64,000 bases of DNA from Flavobacterium columnare NBRC 100251 = ATCC 23463 (GCF_002530675.1 NZ_PCMX01000016.1:34776-98775), one strand, 5' to 3'. Shown: positions 54,883 to 63,942, counted from the first letter of the stretch. The notes: generated by a model from the sequence alone, not told the origin. Made by a program: numbers and translations.

Positions 54883-55632
54883 ATGAAAGTGAAAACGATT
54901 TTAGTATCGCAACCCGAGCCAAAAGTTGAGAACTCGCCTTATTTTGATTTACAAAATAAACATAAAATAAAAGTTGATTTTAGACCCTTTATTCATGTAG
55001 AAGGAGTGCCCGCTAAAGAGGTTCGCGCTCAAAAAATTGATTTGAATAATTATACAGCGATTATCTTAACTAGTAAGAATTCTGTTGATCATTTTTTTAG
55101 AGTGGCAGAGGAAATGCGTTATAAGGTTCCTGAAGATTTACGTTATTTTTGTCAGTCGGAGGCAGTTGCTTATTACTTGCAGAAGTATGTGGTTTACAGA
55201 AAAAGAAAGATTTATGTAGGGCAAAAGGATTTTGCAGATATGTCTTCTTTTTTTAAAAAGTATAAAGATGAAAAATTTTTGCTACCTGCGTCTGATAAAC
55301 TAAATGCAGATGTGCCTCAAACTTTAAATAATTTAAAATTAGATTGGACTCCAGGTACCTTTTACAGAACAGTAATGAGTGATCTATCGGATCTAAAAGA
55401 TGTATATTACGATGTATTAGCCTTTTTTAGTCCAACAGGTATTCAGTCATTGTTTAAAAATTTTCCTGATTTTAAACAAAACGACACACGTATAGCGGTA
55501 TTTGGAAGCACAACCCAAAAAGAAGCTATTGATCATGGTTTGCGTATAGATATCATGGCACCAGCACCAGGAGTGCCTTCTATGACGATGGCACTTGAGA
55601 AATATGTAGCCGAAGTAAATAAAGGAAAATAA
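54883..55632 (+). CDS. hemD: Uroporphyrinogen-III synthase
   Basis: The frame can be opened at 54805, inside DUF4271, but the ATG at 54883 starts the natural head MKVKTILVSQPEP; the product is 249 residues. The two-domain HemD pattern is recognisable: IDLNNYTAIILTSKNSVDHFF and, in the second half, YDVLAFFSPTGIQSLFKNFP and IAVFGSTTQKEAIDHGL. It inverts ring D to make uroporphyrinogen III. Sequence conservation in this family is low, so the neighbour and the SPTGI/SKNSV motifs carry the call. Confidence 0.88.
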   Translation: MKVKTILVSQPEPKVENSPYFDLQNKHKIKVDFRPFIHVEGVPAKEVRAQKIDLNNYTAIILTSKNSVDHFFRVAEEMRYKVPEDLRYFCQSEAVAYYLQKYVVYRKRKIYVGQKDFADMSSFFKKYKDEKFLLPASDKLNADVPQTLNNLKLDWTPGTFYRTVMSDLSDLKDVYYDVLAFFSPTGIQSLFKNFPDFKQNDTRIAVFGSTTQKEAIDHGLRIDIMAPAPGVPSMTMALEKYVAEVNKGK

Positions 55633-55652
55633 TTTTTATATGTATATTCTTA

Positions 55653-55680
55653 AATCCCGATAAAATCGGGATTTTTTTTT
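55653..55680 (+). terminator. Terminator after hemD
   Basis: AATCCCGAT (55653-55661) and ATCGGGATT (55665-55673) are perfect complements around 3 bases and are followed by a long T-run. Confidence 0.9.
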
Positions 55681-55691
55681 AAAAGAAAATA

Positions 55692-55852
55692 AGGGTGTCT
55701 GAAAAGTCAAAACTCAACGTTTACTGTGTCGCTTTGACGACAGGAGAACTCACATGATTAAGATTGTGCGGTTTTTTCGCCTGTTCACTTCGTTTGAACC
55801 TTCCTTAGGTCGAAATCAATAAGATTGTGACCTTTTCGGATAGTTTCCTCTG
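55692..55852. repeat. Intergenic repeat related to the GTCATTTCGACC type
   Basis: GGGTGTCTGAAAAGT at the left and, on the other strand, GGAAACTATCCGAAAAGG at the right form an imperfect inverted pair. The interior contains GATTTCGACC-like and AATCTTAATCATGTGAG-like segments on the minus strand. Sequences with CATTTCGACC...GGAGAAATC are common intergenic repeats in Flavobacteria. The segment is more GC-rich than its surroundings. Confidence 0.5.
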
Positions 55853-55954
55853 TAACAAAATTAGAAGTAAATTACTTGTGAAAGTGGAATTTGTTAGTGC
55901 CTTGTTAATAATTAAAAAAGACTATTTGAATTGTAATAAATAAAAAATTAAAAT

Positions 55955-56707
55955 ATGAAAGGAGCCATTAATACCCTTATAAAAGACAAAATTGCAAGAA
56001 TTACTTTTTCACATCCTGCTAGTAATTCATTTCCAAGCGAACAATTAAAATCATTAGCAGAAGAAATTTATGCAATTAGCGAAAACAAAGAAGTTGCGGT
56101 AGTTGTTTTACAAAGCGAAGGAATAGGGGCTTTTTGTGCAGGAGCTTCTTTTGATGAATTACTAGAAGTAAATGATTTAGAAACAGGGAAAACTTTTTTT
56201 AGTGGATTTGCAAATGTTATCAATGCTATGAGAAAATGCGAAAAAATAATTATAGGAAGAGTTCAAGGTAAAACAGTTGGAGGAGGAGTAGGTCTTGTGT
56301 CTGCTTGCGATTATACTTTTGCTACCCATAATGCAGCTATAAAATTATCGGAAATAGCTATAGGTATAGGCCCTTTTGTAATAGAACCAGCTGTTTCAAG
56401 AAAAATAGGCAAATCAGCTATGGCCGAAATGACGCTTTCACCTACAGAATGGAAAAGTGCAGAGTGGGGATTTCAACATAAATTGTATTCTAAGTTGTTT
56501 GAAGATGTAGAAACTATGGATCAGGCATTGGGTGAATTTGTAAAACAATTAGCGGGCTATAATCCAGAAGCTTTGCTGGAATTTAAGAAAGTCTTATGGG
56601 AAGGGACAAGTCACTGGGATGAATTATTGTATGATCGTGCAGCTGTTTCTGGAAAATTAGTTTTATCTGATTTTACAAAAAATGCTTTGAACGCTTTTAA
56701 GAAATAA
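55955..56707 (+). CDS. Enoyl-CoA hydratase/isomerase family protein
   Basis: The 250-residue crotonase-fold protein shows the CoA/oxyanion motif GAFCAGASFDEL and GRVQGKTVGGGVGLVSACD. In classic enoyl-CoA hydratase two Glu residues act; here the first position is Gly (GGGVGLVS for GGGCELAM) and the second is kept in LSEIAIG. Such one-Glu members include hydratases of amino-acid breakdown (for example methylglutaconyl-CoA hydratase) as well as isomerases. The gene stands alone, so the pathway is not indicated. Confidence 0.88.
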   Translation: MKGAINTLIKDKIARITFSHPASNSFPSEQLKSLAEEIYAISENKEVAVVVLQSEGIGAFCAGASFDELLEVNDLETGKTFFSGFANVINAMRKCEKIIIGRVQGKTVGGGVGLVSACDYTFATHNAAIKLSEIAIGIGPFVIEPAVSRKIGKSAMAEMTLSPTEWKSAEWGFQHKLYSKLFEDVETMDQALGEFVKQLAGYNPEALLEFKKVLWEGTSHWDELLYDRAAVSGKLVLSDFTKNALNAFKK

Positions 56708-56760
56708 AGGAAACGAATCACGTTTGTTATACTATAATACGGTTATTGTAAATATAGATT

Positions 56761-56872
56761 GTTTAAGCTTGGATTAGGGATTAGAAATGTATTACATAGT
56801 ATAAATAATGACTTTTTTATCTTCTTTGTCTTTTGATCTTCATTATAAAGTCTAACGCATAATCTGGGACAA
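56761..56872 (+). repeat. Interspersed inverted-repeat element, copy 4 (internally deleted)
   Basis: It begins near GGATTAGGGATTAGAAATG and ends TCTAACGCATAATCTGGGA (56851-56869), the best-kept right end of the family. TTCTTTGTCTTTTGATCTTCATTATAAAG between them matches the right half of copy 3, so about 60 bases of the interior are missing. Confidence 0.6.
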
Positions 56873-56998
56873 AAAGAGGATATTAATTTAGAAACTCTGT
56901 TCCTAGAAAAAAAACGAAGATTAGAAGAATGGGAATGTTTTTTTTAAGATTAGAGTTTGTCATACAATTTAAAAGAGGATAGAATTATAAAGCAAAAA

Positions 56999-57017
56999 GC
57001 CCACGGGATGTGGGCTG
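56999..57017 (-). terminator. Terminator after the NR-kinase-DUF4301 gene
   Basis: AGCCCAC and GTGGGCT pair around 5 bases; on the minus strand T's follow (TTTTTG). It lies 19 bases after the stop. Confidence 0.8.
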
Positions 57018-57035
57018 TAGTAAGTTTTTTAACCA

Positions 57036-59141
57036 TTATAAATTTTCTGGTTGATGTGCAGGTTTTAAAAGGTCATTAATCGTTTTTACAGGAGTAAAAG
57101 TATCAAGAGGAACTTCTACAAAAAGGGTAATCCAATTGGCCATACTGCCATTCCATAATCCAGGTAATTCGTATGATTTGTATTGAATTCCGTCTTTGTT
57201 TTTTTTGACTACAAACCCCGTGTTAGGATCTGTAAAGTCTAATAGATTGAACTTATTGCCTTGATAGTCTTTTATAGAGCAAACAATATCCACAGGATTA
57301 AAATGAGTGGCGGATTTAAAAATAGATTTTTGTTCGTCATTTTCTAAATCAATTTGGGCAGATTCAACGATTTGTAGCGTTGAGTTTCCTTTTTTGTCTT
57401 TTATCCAAAAAGGGCCGCCTCCTGGTTCATTTTCATTTTTAACCATTCCACATACGCGTATAGGTCTGTTTAAGAAATGTTTTAAAATTTTGATTTGACT
57501 TTCTTCTTTGTATTCATCAAAATCGGGATTAATAATGATAGAAAGTTTCTCTTGAATAAAGTTTTTAATTTCTTGTATTAAAATATTGTTGTATTTATTT
57601 TTATTAAGTTCTTTTAAGTAGTTGTGACTTTCACTGCGGATTTCTAGTAGAATGCCAGCTAAAGCTTTTTTGTATTTTGTTATAATTTCTGAATGATTTC
57701 GAGATACATTATCAATGTTTTTAATGAAAAGGATATCAGCTTCTCTTTGATTTAAATTGTAGAGTAGAGCACCATGTCCTCCTGGACGAAATATAAAATT
57801 TCCTTTTGCATTTTTTAATATTTTATTATTTTTTGTTAGTGCAATAGAATCAGTAGAAGGATCTTGATAAGAAAAACTTATGCGTAAATTTTCTTTTAAT
57901 TCATTAGGTAACTGTTTAATTAATTCAGAAAATAGTGTTTCATGTTCAATTGAGATGGTGAAGTGGATATTTCCGTTACTACAGGAAGCGTATTGATTCG
58001 ATTCTTTGAAATGTTCTTCAATAGGTGTGATAATCTTCTCTTCGTATTTATGAAAAGGTAATACTGCTTTTGGTTTGTTCAGAAAATTAAAATCAGGATC
58101 CTCCAGTATTGTTTTAATAAATAAATAATTTTTACTAGAAGTAGATAACTTTTTGTATTGATTATTTTGTAGAACTAGTTTGGAAACAACTTGGTGATAA
58201 AAAGGAAATTTTTCAATACCTGCAATAAATGTTTCTAAAGCAGTATTGTTCGTTCTATTAATATAACCGTTTATGGTTTCCTCCTCAGGGTTAAAATCGA
58301 GTATAAAATCATTTAAAAATTTAAACATTCTAGTTGCGGCACCTGAAGCAGGAATGAATTTTTCTAATGTTTTATCGGTTTTATTGACATCAAAATAATT
58401 GATATAATAATTTAGCTCTTGTGTGTCTAGTTTTATAATCCCATTTCCAATTGTAGCGGGAGCTTCTAATGTTGTTTTAACAATTCCTTTTTTTAAGGAA
58501 TGAATTTGTTTGATGATTAAATCAATGTTTTTGTTTTGGTTGTAGAGTTCTACAAATTCATGGTTTGTAAGTCCTGCATTTAAGGCTTTTTCTAGATCGG
58601 TTACAATTTGGGTTGCCTTTTTTAAGCGTTCTTCCTTATTACCACTGATTAAAACAAAGGGTTTGTTGTATTGAATTAAATTTTTTTTAAATATCTCAAA
58701 GGAAGAATCTCGGTATTCAGCACTATCTCTCAAATCATCGGGTTCCCATGGTATGTCCTTATCTGTTAAGAAATAGAGGTCGTAGTGGTGTAAATTAGCA
58801 GCTTCTTCTAATTCTGGAGAGCATTGATTGTAATAAATGTCTGAGTAGACTTTAGTAACGAGTGCATTTGTATCACAGAATAAAAATCTATGAGCTTTTT
58901 TTAGAGCTTCATTTTCAATAGCAATTTGACCAATAGCAATAGGTAATAAATCCTTTTCTTCACAAGTACGCCCTTCTTTACCAAGAATTTCTAAAAGAAA
59001 ATCTCTTGCATATTCTACTATCCAAGTGGTGTTAAAATATCTAGCTAAATCACGTGCTAATGTGGTTTTTCCAGTGCTCTCGGGTCCGTAAGTGGTTATT
59101 CTGAGGATGTTGCTTTTTCTTTGTTTAAGATTTTCTTCCAT
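57036..59141 (-). CDS. NadR-type nicotinamide riboside kinase fused to DUF4301
   Basis: The longest frame begins at 59261 inside pnuC; the Met at 59141 is the sensible start, giving 701 residues and a 46-base overlap with pnuC. Residues about 12-185 are a NadR-like ribosylnicotinamide kinase with the P-loop GPESTGKTT (19-27), VEYARDFL and FLFCDTNAL. From about 190 to the end it is a DUF4301 protein. That part has PASGAATRM (264-272), which looks like the nucleotidyltransferase GGxGTRM loop, RPGGHGALL (452-460), FIKNIDNV (472-479), GGGPFW and DFTDPNTGFVV. The usual NMN adenylyltransferase domain of NadR is absent. These two domains are separate genes in many relatives as I recall. The kinase part would phosphorylate NR; the DUF4301 part is unexplained. 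Confidence 0.82.
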   Translation of the reverse strand: MEENLKQRKSNILRITTYGPESTGKTTLARDLARYFNTTWIVEYARDFLLEILGKEGRTCEEKDLLPIAIGQIAIENEALKKAHRFLFCDTNALVTKVYSDIYYNQCSPELEEAANLHHYDLYFLTDKDIPWEPDDLRDSAEYRDSSFEIFKKNLIQYNKPFVLISGNKEERLKKATQIVTDLEKALNAGLTNHEFVELYNQNKNIDLIIKQIHSLKKGIVKTTLEAPATIGNGIIKLDTQELNYYINYFDVNKTDKTLEKFIPASGAATRMFKFLNDFILDFNPEEETINGYINRTNNTALETFIAGIEKFPFYHQVVSKLVLQNNQYKKLSTSSKNYLFIKTILEDPDFNFLNKPKAVLPFHKYEEKIITPIEEHFKESNQYASCSNGNIHFTISIEHETLFSELIKQLPNELKENLRISFSYQDPSTDSIALTKNNKILKNAKGNFIFRPGGHGALLYNLNQREADILFIKNIDNVSRNHSEIITKYKKALAGILLEIRSESHNYLKELNKNKYNNILIQEIKNFIQEKLSIIINPDFDEYKEESQIKILKHFLNRPIRVCGMVKNENEPGGGPFWIKDKKGNSTLQIVESAQIDLENDEQKSIFKSATHFNPVDIVCSIKDYQGNKFNLLDFTDPNTGFVVKKNKDGIQYKSYELPGLWNGSMANWITLFVEVPLDTFTPVKTINDLLKPAHQPENL

Positions 59142-59728
59142 TCTAAATAGGCGAATATAGCTAAAATTGTGAAAATAATATATTGGAGGGCAAAGATATA
59201 AAGTTCTCGGGACCAAAGGATGGGGATGATAAGAAAATCTCCAAGAATCCATAAACTCCAACTTTCAATTTTTTTTAATGCCATAAACCACATAGCTGTA
59301 AAAAAAATACAAGTAGTGAAAATATCAATCCAATTATTTGTATATATTTTGACTTTAAAAATAGTATAAATACCAATACAAATAATACCTGTTAATAAGA
59401 ACATTATAAATCCAATTAGTTTTTCTTTTTTATTAGTTCTTGTGATTTTTGATGTATTGTTTTTATTCAGGTTGGGCTGAACCCATTTGTGCCAACCGTA
59501 AATACTCATGAAGGTGTAATAAATATTAATACTCATGTCGGCCATATACTTGGCTTTATACATAATATAAACGGTTATAGTAGTTGCAATAATTCCAGTA
59601 GGATAAACCAAGTAATTTTCCTTTTTAGCAAACCATACACTTAAAATTCCGAAAATAAAAGCAATAGTTTCTAGTGCAATTTGCCAGTTTGGAATGTTTT
59701 GGTATTGTGCAAGTATTTCATTAATCAT
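59096..59728 (-). CDS. pnuC: Nicotinamide riboside transporter PnuC
   Basis: From the Met at 59728 the product is 210 residues with about seven membrane segments. The PnuC signatures are present: FGILSVWFAKKENYLVYPTGII, the transport motif YGWHKWVQP, and SWSLWILGDFLIIPI near the end. PnuC moves NR across the inner membrane, driven by phosphorylation inside the cell; the kinase that does so is the next gene, overlapping by 46 bases. Thiamine-specific homologues exist in this phylum, but the neighbour favours NR. Confidence 0.9.
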   Translation of the reverse strand: MINEILAQYQNIPNWQIALETIAFIFGILSVWFAKKENYLVYPTGIIATTITVYIMYKAKYMADMSINIYYTFMSIYGWHKWVQPNLNKNNTSKITRTNKKEKLIGFIMFLLTGIICIGIYTIFKVKIYTNNWIDIFTTCIFFTAMWFMALKKIESWSLWILGDFLIIPILWSRELYIFALQYIIFTILAIFAYLEWKKILNKEKATSSE

Positions 59729-59819
59729 ATTTTTTATAAGCTTTTTTGTTTTTTTAAAAAACAATTTGAAAAATGTCGATTAGACTTAATTAATCCGTAA
59801 AATATAAATTCTTCTCTAG

Positions 59820-59827
59820 CAAAACTA
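59820..59827 (-). promoter_or_regulatory. Possible -7 box before pnuC
   Basis: Minus-strand TAGTTTTG fits TAnnTTTG, with a leader of about 85 bases before the ATG at 59728. No NAD- or TPP-riboswitch consensus was seen in the leader. Confidence 0.4.
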
Positions 59828-60198
59828 ATGAAAAATGGATTAGAAAAAGGAAAGAATATTGTGTTATATTTTTGAAAAATACTGTTTTTTAAGAAATACA
59901 ATAATTGAATAAAATCGTTTATCATTTCTTTTTCTGTATTGGTAGAAAACATGGGGTATAATACAGCTGTAAAATTTGAATTCTGGTATAGGAAGCGGTA
60001 TAGTTTATGGGGTTTATATCCGAAAAGAAGGAATGTATGCCTGATATTCGAAAAGAAAGGAGTATTTTTTGATAAAAAATAGAATTTATGAAAACCAGAA
60101 GGTTAAGGAATTTTATTATGAACAAAAACTCAAAATAAAAATTATGACTGAGGGTACTAAAAGTTGAGAAATTGTAAAAATATAGAAGATATTCTAAA

Positions 60199-60291
60199 AA
60201 AGAGACTGTCCAAAAAGTTCGCAATCTTGTCATTTCGACCAAAGGGAGAAATCACATAATGTTAATTTATTACTTTTTGGACAGCCTCTTT
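60199..60291. repeat. Inverted repeat (GGCTGTCCAAAAAGT type) after ahcY
   Basis: GAGACTGTCCAAAAAGT on the left (to 60218) and ACTTTTTGGACAGCCTC on the right (from 60272) form arms of 20 bases in total length with one mismatch. The interior CGCAATCTTGTCATTTCGACC and GGGAGAAATC is a familiar Flavobacterial intergenic repeat. On the minus strand it lies 86 bases after ahcY and may end its transcript. Confidence 0.75.
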
Positions 60292-60376
60292 ATACTTATA
60301 CAGTTTATCTTATATTTTTTAATAAGCTAATAAAATAGACTTTAATATAAGTCGATAGTATCATCTTATCAATTAA

Positions 60377-61693
60377 TTAGTAACGATAGTATTCAGGTTT
60401 AAAAGGACCTTTAACTTCTACACCAATATAAGCAGCTTGTTCTTCAGATAAAGTTTCTAATTCAACACCTAATTTCGTTAAATGTAAAGCAGCCACTTTT
60501 TCATCTAAATGTTTTGGTAACATATATACTTCATTTTTGTAAGCTGTACTGTTAGTCCATAACTCAATTTGTGCTAACGTTTGGTTAGAGAACGAGTTAC
60601 TCATTACAAATGATGGGTGACCTGTAGCACAACCTAAGTTTACTAAACGACCTTCAGCTAAGATGATAATTTCTTTACCGTTTACGTTGTAAATATCTAC
60701 TTGAGGTTTTACTTCTTGTTTTGTAGCACCGTGGTTAGCGTTTAACCATGCCATGTCTATTTCATTGTCAAAGTGACCAATGTTACAAACGATAGTTTTG
60801 TCTTTCATAGCTTCAAAATGACGACTTACTACAATGTCTTTATTGCCAGTTGTAGTAATCACGATATCTGCATTACCTATAACAGTGTCTAACTTTTTAA
60901 CTTCATAACCATCCATAGCTGCTTGTAAAGCACAAATAGGGTCAATTTCGGTAACGGTAACGATAGAACCAGCACCACGGAAAGAAGCTGCTGTACCTTT
61001 ACCTACGTCTCCATAACCGCAAACAACTACTCTCTTACCTGCTAACATTACATCTGTTGCACGACGAACAGCGTCTACTGCACTTTCTTTACAACCGTAT
61101 TTGTTATCAAATTTAGATTTTGTAACAGAGTCATTTACGTTGATAGCAGGCATGTATAACGTACCGTTTTTCATTCTTTCGTATAAACGATGAACACCTG
61201 TTGTTGTTTCTTCTGATAAACCTTTGATTCCTTCAACTAATTCAGTATATTTATCAAATACCATGTTTGTCAAGTCACCACCATCATCAAGAATCATATT
61301 TAATGGTTGTCTTTCTTCACCAAAGAATAAAGTTTGTTCAATACACCAGTCAAATTCTTCTGCATTCATACCTTTCCAAGCATATACTGGAATACCTGCT
61401 GCTGCAATTGCTGCTGCTGCATGATCTTGTGTAGAGAAAATGTTACAAGAAGACCAAGTTACTTCAGCACCTAGAGCTACTAAAGTTTCAATTAATACAG
61501 CTGTTTGAATAGTCATGTGTAGACAGCCTGCAATACGAGCACCTTTCAAGGGTTGACTCGGCCCATATTCAGCACGGATAGCCATTAGACCAGGCATTTC
61601 AGCTTCTGCTAATTGAATCTCTTTTCTTCCCCATTCTGCTAAAGAAATGTCTTTAACTTTATAAGGTACATACGGAATTGTTGTAGTACTCAT
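60377..61693 (-). CDS. ahcY: Adenosylhomocysteinase
   Basis: The 438-residue NAD-dependent enzyme splits S-adenosylhomocysteine to adenosine and homocysteine and so keeps methylation running. Seen: [45 protein letters not shown], the NAD motif [28 protein letters not shown], and the conserved C-terminus [10 protein letters not shown]. The family is highly conserved, so the call is certain. It is divergent from the phosphopantetheinyl transferase gene. Confidence 0.97.
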   Translation of the reverse strand: MSTTTIPYVPYKVKDISLAEWGRKEIQLAEAEMPGLMAIRAEYGPSQPLKGARIAGCLHMTIQTAVLIETLVALGAEVTWSSCNIFSTQDHAAAAIAAAGIPVYAWKGMNAEEFDWCIEQTLFFGEERQPLNMILDDGGDLTNMVFDKYTELVEGIKGLSEETTTGVHRLYERMKNGTLYMPAINVNDSVTKSKFDNKYGCKESAVDAVRRATDVMLAGKRVVVCGYGDVGKGTAASFRGAGSIVTVTEIDPICALQAAMDGYEVKKLDTVIGNADIVITTTGNKDIVVSRHFEAMKDKTIVCNIGHFDNEIDMAWLNANHGATKQEVKPQVDIYNVNGKEIIILAEGRLVNLGCATGHPSFVMSNSFSNQTLAQIELWTNSTAYKNEVYMLPKHLDEKVAALHLTKLGVELETLSEEQAAYIGVEVKGPFKPEYYRY

Positions 61694-61740
61694 CTATTTA
61701 GTATATTTGTTTTTAAATATTAAATTTTATAAATCGGATG

Positions 61741-61771
61741 CAAAATTACGGATTAGTTTTTGATTTGCCAA
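61741..61771 (-). promoter_or_regulatory. ahcY promoter with -33 and -7 boxes
   Basis: On the minus strand TTG (61771-61769) and TAATTTTG (61748-61741) are separated by 20 bases, matching the Bacteroidota TTG-N(17-23)-TAnnTTTG promoter. The leader would be about 45 bases. This is the most complete promoter in the window. Confidence 0.65.
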
Positions 61772-61945
61772 CAGATTTGTATAAATTAATAATTGTTTTT
61801 TTACTGTAACTATTTAATTATCAATACATTTTATGTTTTTAAATCCATTTTCTATTGTTTGTGCTACTGTTAAAAGTAAAATTTGAAGTTGTATTATCTA
61901 TTTTCAAATGAATTAAACAAATTTTAGGAATTAATAAGATTCAAG

Positions 61946-62587
61946 ATGCCTTTTTATAAAGAAATACATTTTTCAAAAGACACTACCATATATCTTTGGA
62001 AAACCACAGAAACTTACAATCAATTATTTGAAAACGTATTGCTAAAAGATCAGTCCCTTGCTCGACTTGAAAAAATGAGTTCTGAAAATCACCGAAAAAG
62101 TTTTTTAGGCGTTCGAATGCTATTGCAATATTGTGGTTATACAGATCATGATTTATATTATGATGTTAGTGGTAAACCTATACTTAAATCAGAAAAGAAT
62201 AAGTCAGCAGTAGAAGTAAGTATTTCTCATTCTGGAGAATTTTCAGCACTGGCATTAAGCAATGAACCCGTAGGGATAGATTTAGAGAAGATAAAAGAAA
62301 AAGTTCTTCGTATAGCTCCTCGTTATATGAATATGAAGCATATCGAAAATCTTTCAGTAAAGGAACAAATGCAAAAAGCGATTGTTATTTGGGGAATAAA
62401 AGAATCTATATTTAAAATAAAAAATGAAGTAGGCATTAGTTTTCCTGATCATATTTTTGAAGAAGTGTTTAACTTACATGACAATCATTGTAAAGCGCAA
62501 TTGCGTTTTAAAAATTTAATTGAAGATTTTGATATTGATTTTTGTTCTATAGAGGATTATATGTTAGTTTGTGCTTATAGATCCTGA
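61946..62587 (+). CDS. 4'-phosphopantetheinyl transferase superfamily protein
   Basis: The 213-residue protein shows the family motifs VSISHSGEFSALALS, VGIDLEKI (metal Asp/Glu) and WGIKESIFK (the WxxKEAxxK motif). It would attach the pantetheine arm of CoA to a carrier protein, probably ACP. The length and the N-terminal half suggest the Sfp-like type rather than the short AcpS. It is divergent from ahcY and lies 122 bases before the GGGP synthase-type gene. Confidence 0.9.
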   Translation: MPFYKEIHFSKDTTIYLWKTTETYNQLFENVLLKDQSLARLEKMSSENHRKSFLGVRMLLQYCGYTDHDLYYDVSGKPILKSEKNKSAVEVSISHSGEFSALALSNEPVGIDLEKIKEKVLRIAPRYMNMKHIENLSVKEQMQKAIVIWGIKESIFKIKNEVGISFPDHIFEEVFNLHDNHCKAQLRFKNLIEDFDIDFCSIEDYMLVCAYRS

Positions 62588-62709
62588 GAATGAAATTAAT
62601 GAAAGATATTGCTTGTTTTTTGTGACTTCTTCTATAGAATTATAATGGTAATATTCGTAAAATATTAGTTTTAATAAAAAAGATTAAATTTACAGAGTTA
62701 AATTAATTA

Positions 62710-63429
62710 ATGATGTCAATTACGGTTTATGAGTCTATTTTTAATGCAAAAAAGAGAAAACACAAGTTATTAGCTATTTTAATCGATCCAGATAAAATAG
62801 AACTGTCCAATATTAATAGACTAGTAAAAAAAATTAATGAATCTCCAGCTACTCATATTTTTATAGGAGGAAGTATTGTTAAAAACTGGATTATAGATGA
62901 ATTAATCATAGAATTAAAAAAAGAATGTAACTTACCTATATTGATTTTTCCAGGACACCCTTCGCAAATTTCACATGAAGCAGACGGTGTATTGTTTTTA
63001 AGCTTGCTTTCAGGACGTAACCCCGAGTATTTAATAGAACATCATGTTAATGCCATAGATTTGCTCGAAAACTCGAATTTAGAAATTATTCCTACAGGTT
63101 ACATTTTAGTAAATGGGGGGAAAGAAACAGCCGTTGAACGAGTAAGTAAAACAAAACCTATAGAGAGAAACGATATTAATTTAGCTTATAAAACAGCTAA
63201 AGCAGGCGAGTATTTAGGAAACAAACTTATGTATCTAGAAGCAGGAAGTGGAGCGTTAGAAAAAGTACCATTAGAAATGATTCGTAAAATCTCAAAAAGT
63301 CTTAGAATACCAATCATTGTTGGAGGAGGAATTCGATCAAAAGAAGCAATTAAAGAAGTGTATCAAGCGGGTGCAGATATGGTTGTAATAGGTACTGCAT
63401 TTGAAAATGATTCGAACTTTTTTGATTGA
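62710..63429 (+). CDS. Geranylgeranylglyceryl/heptaprenylglyceryl phosphate synthase (PcrB-like)
   Basis: The 239-residue TIM-barrel protein carries the GGGPS motifs LLAILIDPDKIE near the start, THIFIGGSIV, LPILIFPGHPSQIS, MYLEAGSGALEKVP (YLExGSGA) and IIVGGGIRSKEA. It joins a polyprenyl chain to sn-glycerol-1-phosphate by an ether bond, a reaction best known from archaeal lipids; Bacteroidota have their own group of these enzymes. The length of the prenyl chain cannot be told from sequence by eye. The start could also be the second ATG at 62713. Confidence 0.9.
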   Translation: MMSITVYESIFNAKKRKHKLLAILIDPDKIELSNINRLVKKINESPATHIFIGGSIVKNWIIDELIIELKKECNLPILIFPGHPSQISHEADGVLFLSLLSGRNPEYLIEHHVNAIDLLENSNLEIIPTGYILVNGGKETAVERVSKTKPIERNDINLAYKTAKAGEYLGNKLMYLEAGSGALEKVPLEMIRKISKSLRIPIIVGGGIRSKEAIKEVYQAGADMVVIGTAFENDSNFFD

Positions 63430-63717
63430 TTCAAGTTGTTTTTTAGAATTAAAGATTTATAGTTTTAAAGACATACTATATAATTTCGGGAAAATAGTTT
63501 ACATATTGAAATCTCTTAATTATACTTCTTTTATGTCTTATAATATAAATGTATCAAACGGTTTCTGGTTTTACTGTTAGCTAAATGTTATAAAGTAAAG
63601 AAATTTTAGGGAAAAGATTGGTTTTCTTTATTCTTTATAAATTTAAAATGACTATATACCCATTGTATAGACTTTAGATAAAATAGTGCTACAAATTATA
63701 ATTTAATCCGTAGTGCA

Positions 63718-63942
63718 TTATTGAATTAGATTAATTTTTAAATTATTGATATTTCTATTGAATACGAATCTGTTTAAATATTGTATAGTTGTTAGTGTTG
63801 TTATTTTCGAAAGAATTCTTGTTTTAAATCCTTGGAAAGACTTAGCGTAATTTCTTCTTATCATGAATTGGTCGCATAATTGAGAGAATAAAGTTTCTAT
63901 TCGTTTTCTGAATTTTTTGTACTGATAAAACTGAGGTTTATA
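63718..63942 (-). pseudogene. IS982-family transposase, C-terminal fragment
   Basis: On the minus strand a 74-codon frame reads YKPQFYQYKKFRKRIETLFS, then QLCDQFMIRRNYAKSFQGFK, then TRILSKITTLTTIQYLNRFV, to a TAA at 63720-63718. This is the conserved end of IS982-type transposases, which are about 290-300 residues. An in-frame TGA stands directly before it (63945-63943), and upstream sequence does not match, so only the last quarter survives. It marks an old insertion after the GGGP synthase-type gene. Confidence 0.8.

Larger units (their letters stand above)
55633..55954. other. 322-base intergenic region after hemD
   Basis: It contains the hemD terminator and a repeat-like segment (55692-55852). 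No gene was recognised. Confidence 0.7.
56708..57035. other. 328-base intergenic region with repeat and terminator
   Basis: It lies between two convergent genes and contains repeat copy 4 and the terminator at 56999-57017. No gene was recognised. Confidence 0.7.
59729..60376. other. 648-base intergenic region between ahcY and pnuC
   Basis: It holds the pnuC promoter region and the inverted repeat at 60199-60291. Two minus-strand frames (59734-59952, 59922-60242) have no recognisable features and run through the repeat, so I do not call them. Confidence 0.65.

Noticed and set aside
59096..59764. PnuC as a thiamine transporter
   Set aside because: No TPP riboswitch motif precedes it, and the overlapping NR kinase gene argues for nicotinamide riboside.
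59734..60242. Two minus-strand frames between ahcY and pnuC
   Set aside because: Phe/Ile-rich, without family features; one crosses the inverted repeat at 60199. Their composition is what AT-rich non-coding DNA gives.
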